Source of the DNA: Fodinibacter sp963707895
Lineage (GTDB): Bacteria; Actinomycetota; Actinomycetes; Actinomycetales; Dermatophilaceae
NCBI GenBank assembly: GCA_963707895.1
Contig: CAVPRS010000011.1
Coordinates: 434,001-498,000, forward strand
DNA length: 64,000 nt
Direction: 5' to 3'
Numbering within the stretch: the first letter of the stretch is position 1; every line of letters begins with the position of its first letter. The translations under genes were made by a program, and so were the position numbers. This document shows, in pieces, positions 1-8,523 of this stretch. The notes below the pieces were generated by a model. It made no database searches. It worked only from the letters and a program-made list of their open reading frames with translations, and was not told the DNA's origin.

Positions 1-510
1 CGCGCGTTCATCGACTTCTTCGGTGGCAGCGTCATCGGTGTCCCCGTGCTGGTGGTCATCTTCGCGCTCGTCGCGATCCTCGGCTGGGTCCTGCTCAACC
101 GCACCACCTTCGGCCGACGCACCCTCGCGGTCGGCGGCAACCCCGAGGCGGCGCGGCTGGCCGGCATCAAGGTCCAGCGCCAGACGATGTACCTCTACAT
201 CCTCGTCGGCGTGGCCTGCGGCCTGGCCGCCGTGATGATCATGGCCCGCACCACCACCGGCACGTCGACGCACGGAGGGTTCTACGAGCTCGACGCCATC
301 GCCGCGGTCGTCATCGGCGGCACCCTGCTCAGCGGGGGCCGCGCCACCATCGTCGGCACCGTGTTCGGGGTGCTGATCTTCACCACCCTCACCAACGTCT
401 TCACGCTCAACAACCTCGACACCTCGGTCCAGGCCGTGGCCAAGGGCGTCATCATCGTCGCCGCCGTCCTCCTCCAGCAGCGTGTCGCAGCGCGCCGCCG
501 CGCCCCCTGA
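1..510 (+). CDS. sugar ABC transporter permease, C-terminal part (RbsC/XylH type), cut by window start
   Basis: The reading frame is open from base 1, so the N-terminus lies outside the window. The visible ~169 residues contain the late transmembrane helices of the ribose/xylose-type permease family and its cytoplasmic signature around FGRRTLAVGGNPEAARLAGI, followed by the LSGGRATIVGTVFGVL helix pair and a short basic tail. Its sister at 53120-54211 has the same motifs. It is followed after 84 bases by a lipoprotein binding protein, so both belong to one importer; the ATPase should lie upstream of the window. The family imports monosaccharides through the membrane; the substrate cannot be read from the sequence. 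Confidence 0.92.
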   Translation, partial: RAFIDFFGGSVIGVPVLVVIFALVAILGWVLLNRTTFGRRTLAVGGNPEAARLAGIKVQRQTMYLYILVGVACGLAAVMIMARTTTGTSTHGGFYELDAIAAVVIGGTLLSGGRATIVGTVFGVLIFTTLTNVFTLNNLDTSVQAVAKGVIIVAAVLLQQRVAARRRAP

Positions 511-594
511 CCCCAGCACCCGCCCCGCCCCTCCGACCGCACCCCCGCAACACCGCACATCACCGCACCACCCCGCCCAGCAAGGAGAACAACG

Positions 595-1648
595 ATGTTC
601 CGCACCCTCACGACGTCCCGACCGGCCCGGCTGCTCGCCGCGGCCGGGGTCCTCGGCCTGCTGGCCACGGGCTGCACGAGCAACACACCCGAGGCGCAGT
701 CCTCGGCCTCGAGTGCCCCTGCGGGTGCCGTCAGCGACAACGACGCCCCCGGCGAGAAGGTCACCATCGGCTTCTCCGGCCCCGCGGCCGACCACGGCTG
801 GCTCGCCGCCGTCAACAACTCCGCGAAGTCGGAGGCCGCGAAGTACTCCGACATCGACTTCAAGATGGCGGAGGGCACCAACGACGCCAGCCAGCAGATC
901 AGCCAGATCGAGACCTTCATCAACGACAAGGTCGATGCGATCGTCCTCCTGCCCGACCGACGGGGCCGCGCTCACCGAGGTCGCGACCAAGGCGATGCAG
1001 GCCGGGATCACGGTCGTCAACGTCGACCGCGAGTTCTCGTCGCCGTTCGCCGCCCGCACCACCGTGCTCGGCGACAACTACGGCATGGGCGTCAGCGCCG
1101 GCACCTACGCGTGCAAGCTGATCAAGGACAAGGGCCTCAGCAACCCGGTGATCGCCGAGATCGCCGGCATCGACTCGCTGCCGCTGACCCAGGACCGCAG
1201 CAAGGGGTACGCCGACGCGCTCAAGGCGTGCGGCCAGACCGTCGACAACCGGGTCGCCGCCCAGTTCACCGTCGAGTCCGGTGAGAAGGAGGCGTCCAAC
1301 CTGCTCCAGGCCGCGCCGAAGATCGACATCCTCTGGAACCACGACGACGACCAGGGGATCGGCGTGCAGGCGGCGCTCGACAACGCCAACCGCCACGAGA
1401 TGGCCTTCATCGGCGGCGCCGGCTCCGCCAACGCGATGCGCGCCATCAAGGAGGGGAAGATGGAGGCCACGGTCATCTACCCGCCGACGCAGGCTGCTGA
1501 CGGCGTCCGCCTCGCGCGCCTCCTGGTGCAGCAGAAGGGGATGTCGGACCTGGTCCAGCCCAGCGTGCCGCGCCGGGTCGTGCTCGACGCCCCGGTCGTG
1601 ACCAAGGACAACGTCGACCAGTACATGCCCCTGGGCTTCGAGTCCTGA
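595..1648 (+). CDS. sugar ABC transporter substrate-binding lipoprotein, interrupted by an apparent +1 frameshift
   Basis: The start at ATG 595 has an AAGGAG ribosome site just upstream. Residues 1-26 form a lipoprotein signal with lipobox LLATGC, followed by a Ser/Ala-rich linker and a periplasmic-binding fold of the RbsB type (KVTIGFSGPAADHGWLAAVN near the start of the mature domain). Reading is correct to the codons for VLLP at about 949-954, then must shift frame at 952-955 (one extra C or G) to continue as TDGAALTEVATKAMQAGI and run to the stop at 1648. Both halves are well preserved, so a sequence error is more likely than a true pseudogene. It pairs with the upstream permease. Confidence 0.88.
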
Positions 1649-1660
1649 CCCACCCGGACC

Positions 1661-1698
1661 GTGGTGCTCGCCGGTCGGCTCCGGCCGGCGAGCACCAC
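1661..1698 (+). terminator. stem-loop after the ABC genes
   Basis: A perfect 14-bp inverted repeat (1661-1674 and 1685-1698, arm GTGGTGCTCGCCGG) with a 10-base loop lies 12 bases after the binding-protein stop. There is no clear T-tract, as is common in actinobacteria. It probably separates or attenuates transcription before the dehydrogenase gene, whose ribosome site GGAAGG follows at 1724. Confidence 0.6.
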
Positions 1699-1735
1699 CG
1701 ACCTCCGGGCCGCAAGGCCCGTCGGAAGGTGCCTC

Positions 1736-2988
1736 ATGGCCATCGACACCACCTCACCCCAGCACCACCGTCGCGGCGACGGGCGTGCGCACGCCGGGAC
1801 GGCTCGGCATCGGCATGGTCGGCTACGCGTTCATGGGCGCGGCGCACTCGCAGGGCTGGCGCAACGCCCGCAGCTTCTTCGACCCGGCTGCTCACCCCCG
1901 ACCTGGTCGCGATCGGCGGACGGAACGTGGACGCCGCCTCGGACGTGGCGCGCCGCTTCGACTGGCGGCACGTCGAGACCGACTGGCGGGCCCTCGTGGC
2001 CCGTGACGACGTCGACCTGGTCGACGTCTGCACCCCCGGTGACACGCACGCCGAGATCGCCATCGCGGCCCTCGAGGCCGGCAAGCACGTTCTCTGTGAG
2101 AAGCCGCTGGCCAACACGGTCGCCGAGGCCCGAGCCATGGCCGCTGCCGCGGCCGAGGCGCGCACGCACGGCATCCGGTCGATGGTGGGCTTCACCTACC
2201 GTCGCGTGCCCGCCATCGCACTCGCCCGTCAGCTCGTGCAGCAGGGGCGGGTGGGCGAGATCCGCCACGTGCGGGCGCAGTACCTGCAGGACTGGCTCGT
2301 CGACCCCGAGACCCCGCTGACCTGGCGGATGCAGAAGGACCGCGCCGGCTCGGGGGCCTTGGGCGACACCGGGGCCCACATCATCGACCTCGCCCACTTC
2401 GTCACCGGCGAGCGGATCACCGGCGTCAGCGCGACGACCGAGACCTTCGTCCACGAGCGGCCGCTGCCCGGCGCCGCGCGTGGCCTGTCGGCAGAGGCGG
2501 GGACCGGGCGGGGAACGGTCACGGTGGACGACGCCGCGATCTTCATCGCCCGGCTGAGCGGCGGTGCCCTCGCCACCTTCGAGGCCACTCGCTTCGCCAC
2601 GGGTCGCAAGAACTCGATCCGGTTGGAGATCAACGGTTCTCGCGGGAGCATCGCCTTCGACTTCGAGGACATGAACGTGCTGCAGGTGCACGACGCCGAG
2701 GCGCCGGCCGGGGAGTCCGGCTTCACGCGGGTCATCGTCACCGAGCCGACCCACCCCTACGTCGAGCACTGGTGGCCGGCCGGGCACGGCCTGGGCTACG
2801 AGCACGGCTTCACCCACCAGGCGGCCGACCTCATCGACGCGATCGCGCGGGGCGCCGACCCGACTCCGTCGTTCGCCGACGGCCTCGCCGTCCAGGAGGT
2901 GCTCGCGGCCGTCGAGCTCAGCGCGGCCGACCGGTCGTGCTGGACCCCCATCGACGCCGTCCCCACGGACGACGCCACCGGCGGCTGA
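1736..2988 (+). CDS. Gfo/Idh/MocA-family NAD(P)-dependent sugar dehydrogenase, with two apparent +1 frameshifts near the N-terminus
   Basis: ATG 1736 is preceded by GGAAGG. The N-terminal Rossmann region (LGIGMVGYAFMGAAHSQGW) is in one frame from about 1760 to 1890; the rest, starting at LTPDLVAIGGRN, is in the next. One extra base near 1757-1760 and one near 1887-1892 restore a protein of about 416 residues. The coordinate span, 3n+2, agrees with two insertions. Family marks are the CEKPLAN motif (Lys binds substrate and cofactor) and GDTGAHIIDLAHF with the catalytic His/Asp. Such enzymes oxidise a sugar or cyclitol hydroxyl, often at C3. Followed by TIM-barrel isomerase-like genes, it is probably the first catabolic step after import. 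Confidence 0.85.
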
Positions 2989-3005
2989 GGCCGCCTACCG
3001 CATCA

Positions 3006-3025
3006 CCGACATTCACGACACGTGG
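3006..3025 (+). promoter_or_regulatory. candidate operator/promoter element, copy 1
   Basis: A 13-base sequence CCGACATTCACGA followed by ACGTGG lies 72 bases upstream of the Tat-exported isomerase-like gene. The same 13 bases plus ACGTGG recur at 4313-4334, upstream of the next gene. Two exact 13-mers at matching positions suggest a binding site for a shared regulator; no regulator gene is visible nearby. Confidence 0.4.
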
Positions 3026-3096
3026 CTGACCACCACGGACGCGGAAGGAGAACGGTCTCGCTCGATCCCCTGTCATTGCAGTGACGAAGGAGCAGC

Positions 3097-4215
3097 ATGA
3101 ACACCGAAAACGACGTCAACGTCTCGAGACTGGTCAGCAAGCTGGGCCTCAACCGCCGGCAGTTCCTCGCGGCCACGACCGGGATGGCGGCCGCCACCGC
3201 GGTCACCGCCCCGTCCGCGCTCGCGGGCCCCGTGGGCAACGCCAACGGCATCCTCATCCCCGCCCCGCGGCGCGGGATCATCCTGTACACGGTCCGCGAC
3301 GCCATCTCGCGGGACCCGCTGACCACCGACCTCGCCTCCGGCTTCAAGGAGGTGCTCGCCGAGCTGGCCACCATCGGCTACCGGCAGATCGAGTTCGCCG
3401 GGTTCACCCAGCACGCCAACTCCGAGGGCGGGAGCAACCTGAACACGGTCGAGGGGGCCACCCTGCTCCGCTCCTGGCTGGACGCGAACGGACTCGAGGC
3501 CGAGGGGAACCACGGCTCCGTCCCGAGCACCGTCACGGACGCGACGATCGCCCAGTTCGACACCGCCTGCGAGATCGCCAACATCCTGGGCATGGGGCAC
3601 ATCGGCACGGGCAACGACCCGACCAGCAGTGCGTTCGTCGCCGACTGGGAGGCAGCCGCTGAGCGGTGGAACTTCTTCGGCGAGCGGGCGACCAGCCACG
3701 GGCTGAAGCTCTACACGCACAACCACGACGTCGCCTACAGCTTCCTGCTCGACAGCGGGCCGCTGGACGCGCTCGGCCGGCCCACCCGCAGCAGCGGCAC
3801 CCGTCGCCTCGAGCACTTCCTGGCCCACACCGACTCCAAGCACGTCTACCTCGAGATGGACATCTACTGGGCACACGTCGCGCAGTACAAGCACCACACC
3901 TACACCGCCCCGGACGGCAGCCTCGTCGAGTCGGTCTTCGACCCGGCCGGCCTGGTGGCCGCGCAGACCAAGCGGTACCCGCTGTTCCACGCCAAGGACG
4001 GCATCAAGGACAGCACCCAGGCCAACGGCTACGTCATGGCGCCCTTCGGGGAGGGCGACATCGACTACTCGACCTTCCTGCGCCGGGTCGGGGCCAAGGG
4101 CTCGCACAACCCGATGTGGGAGCAGGACACGGCGCCGGGCGGCTCGGCCGCGCCCGGGCAGTCGCTCGAGTTCGCGAAGATCAGCTACGCCAACATGGCT
4201 GCCCTGCGCGGATGA
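3097..4215 (+). CDS. Tat-exported sugar phosphate isomerase/epimerase-fold protein (xylose isomerase-like TIM barrel)
   Basis: 372 residues; ATG 3097 follows AAGGAG. Residues ~20-45 form a twin-arginine signal (LNRRQFLAATTGMAAA), so a folded, possibly metal-bound protein is exported. The mature part opens with GIILYTVRDAI and contains the TIM-barrel metal-ligand pattern of this superfamily: YRQIEFAG (Glu), EGNHGS, THNHDVAYSF, VYLEMDIYWAH and LFHAKDGI. Export plus the neighbouring dehydrogenase suggests it acts on an extracellular oxidised or complex sugar, for example as a 3-keto-glycoside lyase or epimerase. The exact reaction is inference; fold and export are seen in the sequence. Confidence 0.82.
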   Translation: MNTENDVNVSRLVSKLGLNRRQFLAATTGMAAATAVTAPSALAGPVGNANGILIPAPRRGIILYTVRDAISRDPLTTDLASGFKEVLAELATIGYRQIEFAGFTQHANSEGGSNLNTVEGATLLRSWLDANGLEAEGNHGSVPSTVTDATIAQFDTACEIANILGMGHIGTGNDPTSSAFVADWEAAAERWNFFGERATSHGLKLYTHNHDVAYSFLLDSGPLDALGRPTRSSGTRRLEHFLAHTDSKHVYLEMDIYWAHVAQYKHHTYTAPDGSLVESVFDPAGLVAAQTKRYPLFHAKDGIKDSTQANGYVMAPFGEGDIDYSTFLRRVGAKGSHNPMWEQDTAPGGSAAPGQSLEFAKISYANMAALRG

Positions 4216-4247
4216 CCACCTACGGACCGGCCGTGAGCCGGTGAAGC

Positions 4248-4308
4248 GCCAGCCCCGGCAGTGGGGTCGTGTGCCGTTGCAGCGGCCGACGCCGCCGCCG
4301 GGGCTGGC
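4248..4308 (+). terminator. long-loop inverted repeat after the Tat-exported gene
   Basis: An 11-bp perfect inverted repeat (4248-4258 and 4298-4308, arm GCCAGCCCCGG) encloses 39 bases in the 239-base gap between the two isomerase-like genes. It may terminate the upstream transcript; the element at 4313 that follows fits a new promoter region. Confidence 0.4.
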
Positions 4309-4312
4309 TCGC

Positions 4313-4334
4313 CCGACATTCACGAGGGACGTGG
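4313..4334 (+). promoter_or_regulatory. candidate operator/promoter element, copy 2
   Basis: CCGACATTCACGA, identical to 3006-3018, followed four bases later by ACGTGG, 121 bases upstream of the isomerase-like gene at 4455. See copy 1. Confidence 0.4.
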
Positions 4335-4454
4335 ACGCGAAGTCTAGTCGCCGGCCGGGCCCGGCATCTGCCCCTTCGTGAGACCGTGACGGACACCACC
4401 AGACGCGACGTCCGCCGCACACCGACCACAACGACGACCCAGGAGCGACACGAG

Positions 4455-5462
4455 ATGACCAGACCGATCACCCTGTTCACCGGACAGTGGGCCGACCTGC
4501 CCTTCGAGGAGGTCTGCCGGCTGGCGGCATCGTGGGGCTACGACGGGCTCGAGATCGCGTGCTGGGGGGACCACTTCGAGGTCGACCGCGCCCTCGCGGA
4601 GGACGACTACGTCGCCGGGCGCCGCGAGATCCTCGAGCGGCACGGCCTGGGCGTCTGGGCGATCTCGAACCACCTCGTCGGGCAGGCCGTGTGCGACGAC
4701 CCGATCGACGAGCGCCACCGCGACATCCTGCCGTCGGTGATCTGGGGTGACGGCGACCCCGAGGGGGTGCGCCAGCGGGCTGCCGAGCGGATGAAGGACA
4801 CCGCCCGAGCGGCCGCCAAGCTGGGCGTCGACGTCGTCATCGGCTTCACGGGGTCGGCCATCTGGAAGTACGTGGCGATGTTCCCGCCGGTCTCGGCCGC
4901 GACGATCGAGGCCGGCTACGACGACTTCGCCGACCGGTGGAACCCGATCCTCGACGTGTACGACGAGGTCGGCGTGCGCTTCGCGCACGAGGTGCACCCG
5001 AGCGAGATCGCCTACGACCACTGGACCACGGTGCGCACCCTCGAGGCGATCGGCCACCGGCCCGCGTTCGGCCTGAACTGGGACCCCAGCCACATGGTCT
5101 GGCAGGACCTCGACCCGGCCGCCTTCATCCACGACTTCCAGGACCGGATCTACCACGTCGACTGCAAGGACGTCAGGAAGCGGGTGGGCAACGGCCGCAA
5201 CGGGCGGCTCTCGTCGCACCTTCCGTGGGCCGACCCGCGCCGCGGGTGGGACTTCGTCTCGACGGGCCACGGCGACGTGCCGTGGGAGGACTGCTTCCGC
5301 ACCCTCGCGGCGATCGGCTACGAGGGGCCCTTCTCGGTCGAGTGGGAGGACGCCGGCATGGACCGGCTGGTCGGCGCCGCTGAGGCGGTCGACTTCGTGC
5401 GCCGCCTCGCGTTCGACCGCCCCGACGCCTCGTTCGACGCCGCCTTCAGCTCGGGAGACTGA
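4455..5462 (+). CDS. cytoplasmic sugar phosphate isomerase/epimerase (TIM barrel)
   Basis: 335 residues. I chose ATG 4455 because AGGAG lies 10 bases upstream and the protein then starts directly with the first barrel strand (ITLFTGQWADLPFEEVCRL). Barrel metal ligands of the xylose isomerase-like superfamily are visible: GLEIACWGDHF, HEVHPSEIAYD, LNWDPSHMVWQD, HVDCKDV and the C-terminal FSVEWEDAGMD. The stop is one base before the xylose isomerase start, so the two are co-transcribed. It probably converts the product of the upstream dehydrogenase; in levoglucosan and 3-keto-sugar pathways proteins of this fold act as eliminase or hydratase, which is an untested alternative here. Confidence 0.85.
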   Translation: MTRPITLFTGQWADLPFEEVCRLAASWGYDGLEIACWGDHFEVDRALAEDDYVAGRREILERHGLGVWAISNHLVGQAVCDDPIDERHRDILPSVIWGDGDPEGVRQRAAERMKDTARAAAKLGVDVVIGFTGSAIWKYVAMFPPVSAATIEAGYDDFADRWNPILDVYDEVGVRFAHEVHPSEIAYDHWTTVRTLEAIGHRPAFGLNWDPSHMVWQDLDPAAFIHDFQDRIYHVDCKDVRKRVGNGRNGRLSSHLPWADPRRGWDFVSTGHGDVPWEDCFRTLAAIGYEGPFSVEWEDAGMDRLVGAAEAVDFVRRLAFDRPDASFDAAFSSGD

Positions 5463-5463
5463 C

Positions 5464-6624
5464 ATGACCGACCACGCGCCCACCCGCGAGGACCACTTCT
5501 CCTTCGGCCTGTGGACCGTCGGCTGGCAGGGGGTCGACGTGTTCGGCGGCGCCGTGCGCGAGCCCCTGGACCCGGGCGACGCCGTGCGGCGGCTCAGTGA
5601 CCTGGGCGCCTGGGGCATCACGTTCCACGACGACGACGTCGTGCCGTTCGGGAGCAGCCCGAGCGAGCGGCAGGCGCGGCTGGCGCCGTTCCGGGCCGCC
5701 CTGGACGAGACCGGCCTCACCGTGCCGATGGTGACGACCAACCTCTTCTCGCACCCCGTCTTCCGCGACGGCGGCTTCACGAACAACGACCGCGACGTGC
5801 GGCGCTTCGCCCTGCGAAAGACGGCCGAGAACATCGACCTCGCCGCCGAGCTCGGGGCGAAGGTCTTCGTGGCCTGGGGCGGACGCGAGGGGGCCGAGTC
5901 CGGCGCCGCCAAGGACGTGCGCGCCGCGCTCGACCGTTACAAGGAGTCCTTCGACCTGCTCGGCGCCTACGTGCTCGAGCAGGGCTACGACCTGCGCTTC
6001 GCGATCGAGCCCAAGCCGAACGAGCCGCGCGGCGACATCCTGCTGCCCACGGTCGGGCACGCCCTGGCCTTCATCAACGAGCTCGAGCACCCCGAGCTGG
6101 TCGGGGTGAACCCCGAGGTCGGGCACGAGGAGATGGCCAGCCTGAACTACGCGCACGGCATCGCGCAGGCGTTGTGGCACGGCAAGCTCTTCCACATCGA
6201 CCTCAACGGCCAGAACGGTCCGCGCTACGACCAGGACCTCCGCTTCGGCGCCGGCAACGCACGCGGCGCCTTCTGGACCGTCGACACCGTCGAGAACGGC
6301 GGCTACGAGGGGCCACGGCACTTCGACTTCAAGCCGCCGCGCACCGAGGACATGGACGGCGTGTGGGCCTCGGCCGCCGGGTGCATGCGCAACTACCTGG
6401 TGCTGCGCGACAAGTCGCAGGCGTTCCGGGCGGACCCGCGCGTGCAGCAGGCGCTGCGCGACGCACGGGTCGACCAGCTGGCCGTGCCGACGCTCGGTGA
6501 GGGCGAGACCCTCGCCGACCTGCGGGCCGAGACCGGCTTCGACCCGGACGAGGCCGGCCGACGGGGGATGGCGTTCGAGGCGCTCGACCAGCTGGCGCTG
6601 GACCACCTCTACGGCATCGCCTGA
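5464..6624 (+). CDS. xylA: xylose isomerase
   Basis: 386 residues, the usual length of the short (class I, Streptomyces-type) xylose/glucose isomerases. Catalytic His and Asp are in GITFHDDDVVPFG (His55, Asp58), the substrate-stacking Trp in FVAWGGREG, metal ligands in AIEPKPNEPRGD (Glu182), GVNPEVGHEEM and FHIDLNGQ. It interconverts D-xylose and D-xylulose in the cytoplasm and can isomerise other aldoses. It is the last gene of this cluster and starts one base after the preceding stop. A xylulokinase is not visible next to it. Confidence 0.95.
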   Translation: MTDHAPTREDHFSFGLWTVGWQGVDVFGGAVREPLDPGDAVRRLSDLGAWGITFHDDDVVPFGSSPSERQARLAPFRAALDETGLTVPMVTTNLFSHPVFRDGGFTNNDRDVRRFALRKTAENIDLAAELGAKVFVAWGGREGAESGAAKDVRAALDRYKESFDLLGAYVLEQGYDLRFAIEPKPNEPRGDILLPTVGHALAFINELEHPELVGVNPEVGHEEMASLNYAHGIAQALWHGKLFHIDLNGQNGPRYDQDLRFGAGNARGAFWTVDTVENGGYEGPRHFDFKPPRTEDMDGVWASAAGCMRNYLVLRDKSQAFRADPRVQQALRDARVDQLAVPTLGEGETLADLRAETGFDPDEAGRRGMAFEALDQLALDHLYGIA

Positions 6625-6634
6625 CCGACAGCTC

Positions 6635-6673
6635 CTCCGGCGGTGGTGGCACGAGGGAGCGCCACCGCCGGAG
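6635..6673 (+). terminator. terminator hairpin after xylA
   Basis: A 12-bp perfect inverted repeat (CTCCGGCGGTGG at 6635-6646 against 6662-6673) lies 11 bases after the xylA stop, in the gap between convergent genes. It can serve both strands. Confidence 0.7.
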
Positions 6674-6700
6674 GCACCACCTGAGCGCCGGACCCGGCGC

Positions 6701-7601
6701 TCAGCGCCAGAAGGGCTCCACGGCGGCCAGGGAGCGCACCGCGTCGACCGCCTCCTCGACCAGCCGGTGCTCGTCGACATCCGGGGCCGACGACCCGACC
6801 TTGCGCAACAGGCCGTCGGCAGCGGCGTGGTCGTTCACGACGCCGAGGGCGCTCTGCACCTGCTCGACGTGCCACGCGTACGCGAGCGCCCCGGCGAGCC
6901 GCTCACCCGACCCGGTGTCGACCTCCAGCCCGACCTCCGGGTAGAGCGAGGCGAAGAACTCGCAGCCGTAGCGCAGCTTCTTGGCCTCGATCCGCACCCG
7001 GTGTCGGGCGTGCGGGGTCATCGCGGCCAGCGAGTCGACCCGCCCCACGACCCGGTGCCACCGTTTCTCCAGGGCCTGCGCCGCGAGCTCGAGCACCGGG
7101 GGGTCGGCGACACCCGGCCACGGCGCGAGGAGCAGGTAGCCGTCGAGGGAGCGCGCGACATCCGCCCACTGGGGAGAGACGAGGATGGCGAGCACGGCGT
7201 CGTAGGCGGCCTCCCGGTCGGCCGCGAGGCGGCCCACCTGGTCGTCGTCGAGGTCGTCGACGAGGGCGCCGGCGAGCAGCACGTCGAGGTCGCGCGCCGC
7301 ACCGAACGGCAGGGCGAGGGCCCGCATCCGGTGCGCCACGAGGAAGGCCCCCGGCACGTGCCCGAGCAGCGGGCGGAACAGCGAGAAGGACGACCGCAGG
7401 CGCCGGATGCCGACCCGGCGTCTGGTGCAGGTGCGGCATCGCCCGCGACCGCAGGAGGAGGGCCTCGTTGGTGCGCCAGTGCTCGATGCACTCGCTCGCG
7501 ACGACGACCCACGCCTGCGATGCCGTCTGCGCCGGGTCGAGCGTGACCGGCTGCGCCTTGCGCGCCTCGGCATCGGCGCCGAGGTCGACGGGAAGGCTCA
7601 T
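6701..7601 (-). CDS. CHAD-domain protein, with an apparent +1 frameshift
   Basis: CHAD proteins are all-helical His-rich proteins that bind polyphosphate. The start is ATG 7601 (MSLPVDLGADAE). The first ~60 residues (WVVVASECIEHWRTNEA) read in that frame up to MPHLHQT, and the remainder (RVGIRRLRSSFSLFRPLLG onward) reads one frame over; one extra base near 7417 joins them as HLHQTRVGIRRLRS, the classic CHAD motif. The C-terminal half has the second motif HRVRIEAKKLRYGCEFF. Reconstructed length is 299 residues. It is convergent with xylA and 11 bases downstream of the LytR_C gene. Confidence 0.85.
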
Positions 7602-7612
7602 CGACGGTCGGG

Positions 7613-8155
7613 TCAGGAGGCCGAGGGGGCGGCGCACATCGGCAGCGCCGTCGTGGTGGGTACCGGGGCGAGGGTGGTGAACTTGGGGCCGAGCGCCAGG
7701 TCGACGGTGACCACCTTGCGCTTGTCCTTGACCAACGTCGTGCCCTTCGGCATCGAGGCGCGCACCAGCTTGGCCTGGGCCTCGCCCTTCGGGCCGTAGC
7801 GGATCTCGGCGACCTTCGGCGTCTTGCGGCTCGAGGGGTCGTTGGCGACCTTGCCGATGACGAAGCCGCGCTCGCCCAGGCTCTTCGAGACCGACGCGGC
7901 GAGCCCGACCCGGCTCGAGGCGTTGAAGACGTTGACCGTGGTGCTCTCCGGCGTGACGACCTTGGCGTCGTACGGCGAGCAGGTGGCGGCGGGTGGGCGG
8001 GCGGCGCGCGCCGAGTTGTCGGCCTGGTAGTAGGACCACGCGTACCAGAACGCGAAGAACAGGATCAGCACGACGGCGGCGATCACGATGAGCGAGCGTC
8101 GACGCCGTTGCCGCGCGAGTACCGACACCTCGGACTCGGTCGTGTAGTCGCTCAC
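7613..8155 (-). CDS. LytR C-terminal domain protein, single membrane anchor
   Basis: 180 residues from GTG 8155 (MSDYTTESEVSV), preferred because the upstream frame is low-complexity shadow. A basic stretch RQRRRR precedes one transmembrane helix (SLIVIAAVVLILFFAFWYAW), then an extracytoplasmic LytR_C domain with TVNVFNASSRVGLAASV and the repeat-like KVAEIRYGPKGEAQAK. This domain is associated with cell-wall LytR-CpsA-Psr systems, but no LCP catalytic domain is present, so the role is structural or regulatory at the envelope. It is nine bases downstream of the small gene at 8164. Confidence 0.85.
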   Translation of the reverse strand: MSDYTTESEVSVLARQRRRRSLIVIAAVVLILFFAFWYAWSYYQADNSARAARPPAATCSPYDAKVVTPESTTVNVFNASSRVGLAASVSKSLGERGFVIGKVANDPSSRKTPKVAEIRYGPKGEAQAKLVRASMPKGTTLVKDKRKVVTVDLALGPKFTTLAPVPTTTALPMCAAPSAS

Positions 8156-8163
8156 CCGTCCCC

Positions 8164-8463
8164 CTAGAGCGCGAGCACCCGCGCGTGCAGCGTGGGTCGT
8201 TGGTGCAGGGCGGCGCGCAGGGCCCGGTGCAGACCGTCCTCGAGGTAGAGCGTCCCCTCCCACTCGACGACGTGGGCGAACAGGTCGCCGTAGAACGTCG
8301 AGTCCTCGGAGAGCAGCATCTGCAGGTCGAGCTCGCGCTTGGTCGTGACCAGCTCGTCGAGCCGCACCAGGCGCGGCGGCACCGTCGACCACTGGCGCGT
8401 GGTGTACCCGTGGTCGGGGTACGGGCGCGAGTCGCCGACGGCCTTGAAGATCACGGGAGTCAC
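8164..8463 (-). CDS. conserved actinobacterial small protein, function unknown
   Basis: About 99 residues from GTG 8463 (or GTG 8454, three codons later). The sequence VIFKAVGDSRPYPDHGY, VRLDELVTTKRELDLQMLL and LYLEDGLHRALRAAL is one I recall as a conserved companion of LytR_C genes in actinobacteria; databases sometimes label it a VapB-like antitoxin, but I see no ribbon-helix-helix motif and no toxin partner. It is probably co-transcribed with the LytR_C gene and is divergent from the HerA-like ATPase gene 60 bases away. Confidence 0.7.
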   Translation of the reverse strand: MTPVIFKAVGDSRPYPDHGYTTRQWSTVPPRLVRLDELVTTKRELDLQMLLSEDSTFYGDLFAHVVEWEGTLYLEDGLHRALRAALHQRPTLHARVLAL

Positions 8464-8523
8464 TGTATGCCGGGACGCCTCCGTGAGCGCGAACGACGCG
8501 AGCCGCCGGGCTAGATTGGCCCG

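Noticed and set aside
8164..8463. toxin-antitoxin antitoxin (VapB)
   Set aside because: No DNA-binding ribbon motif and no toxin gene beside it; the name in databases is probably transferred.
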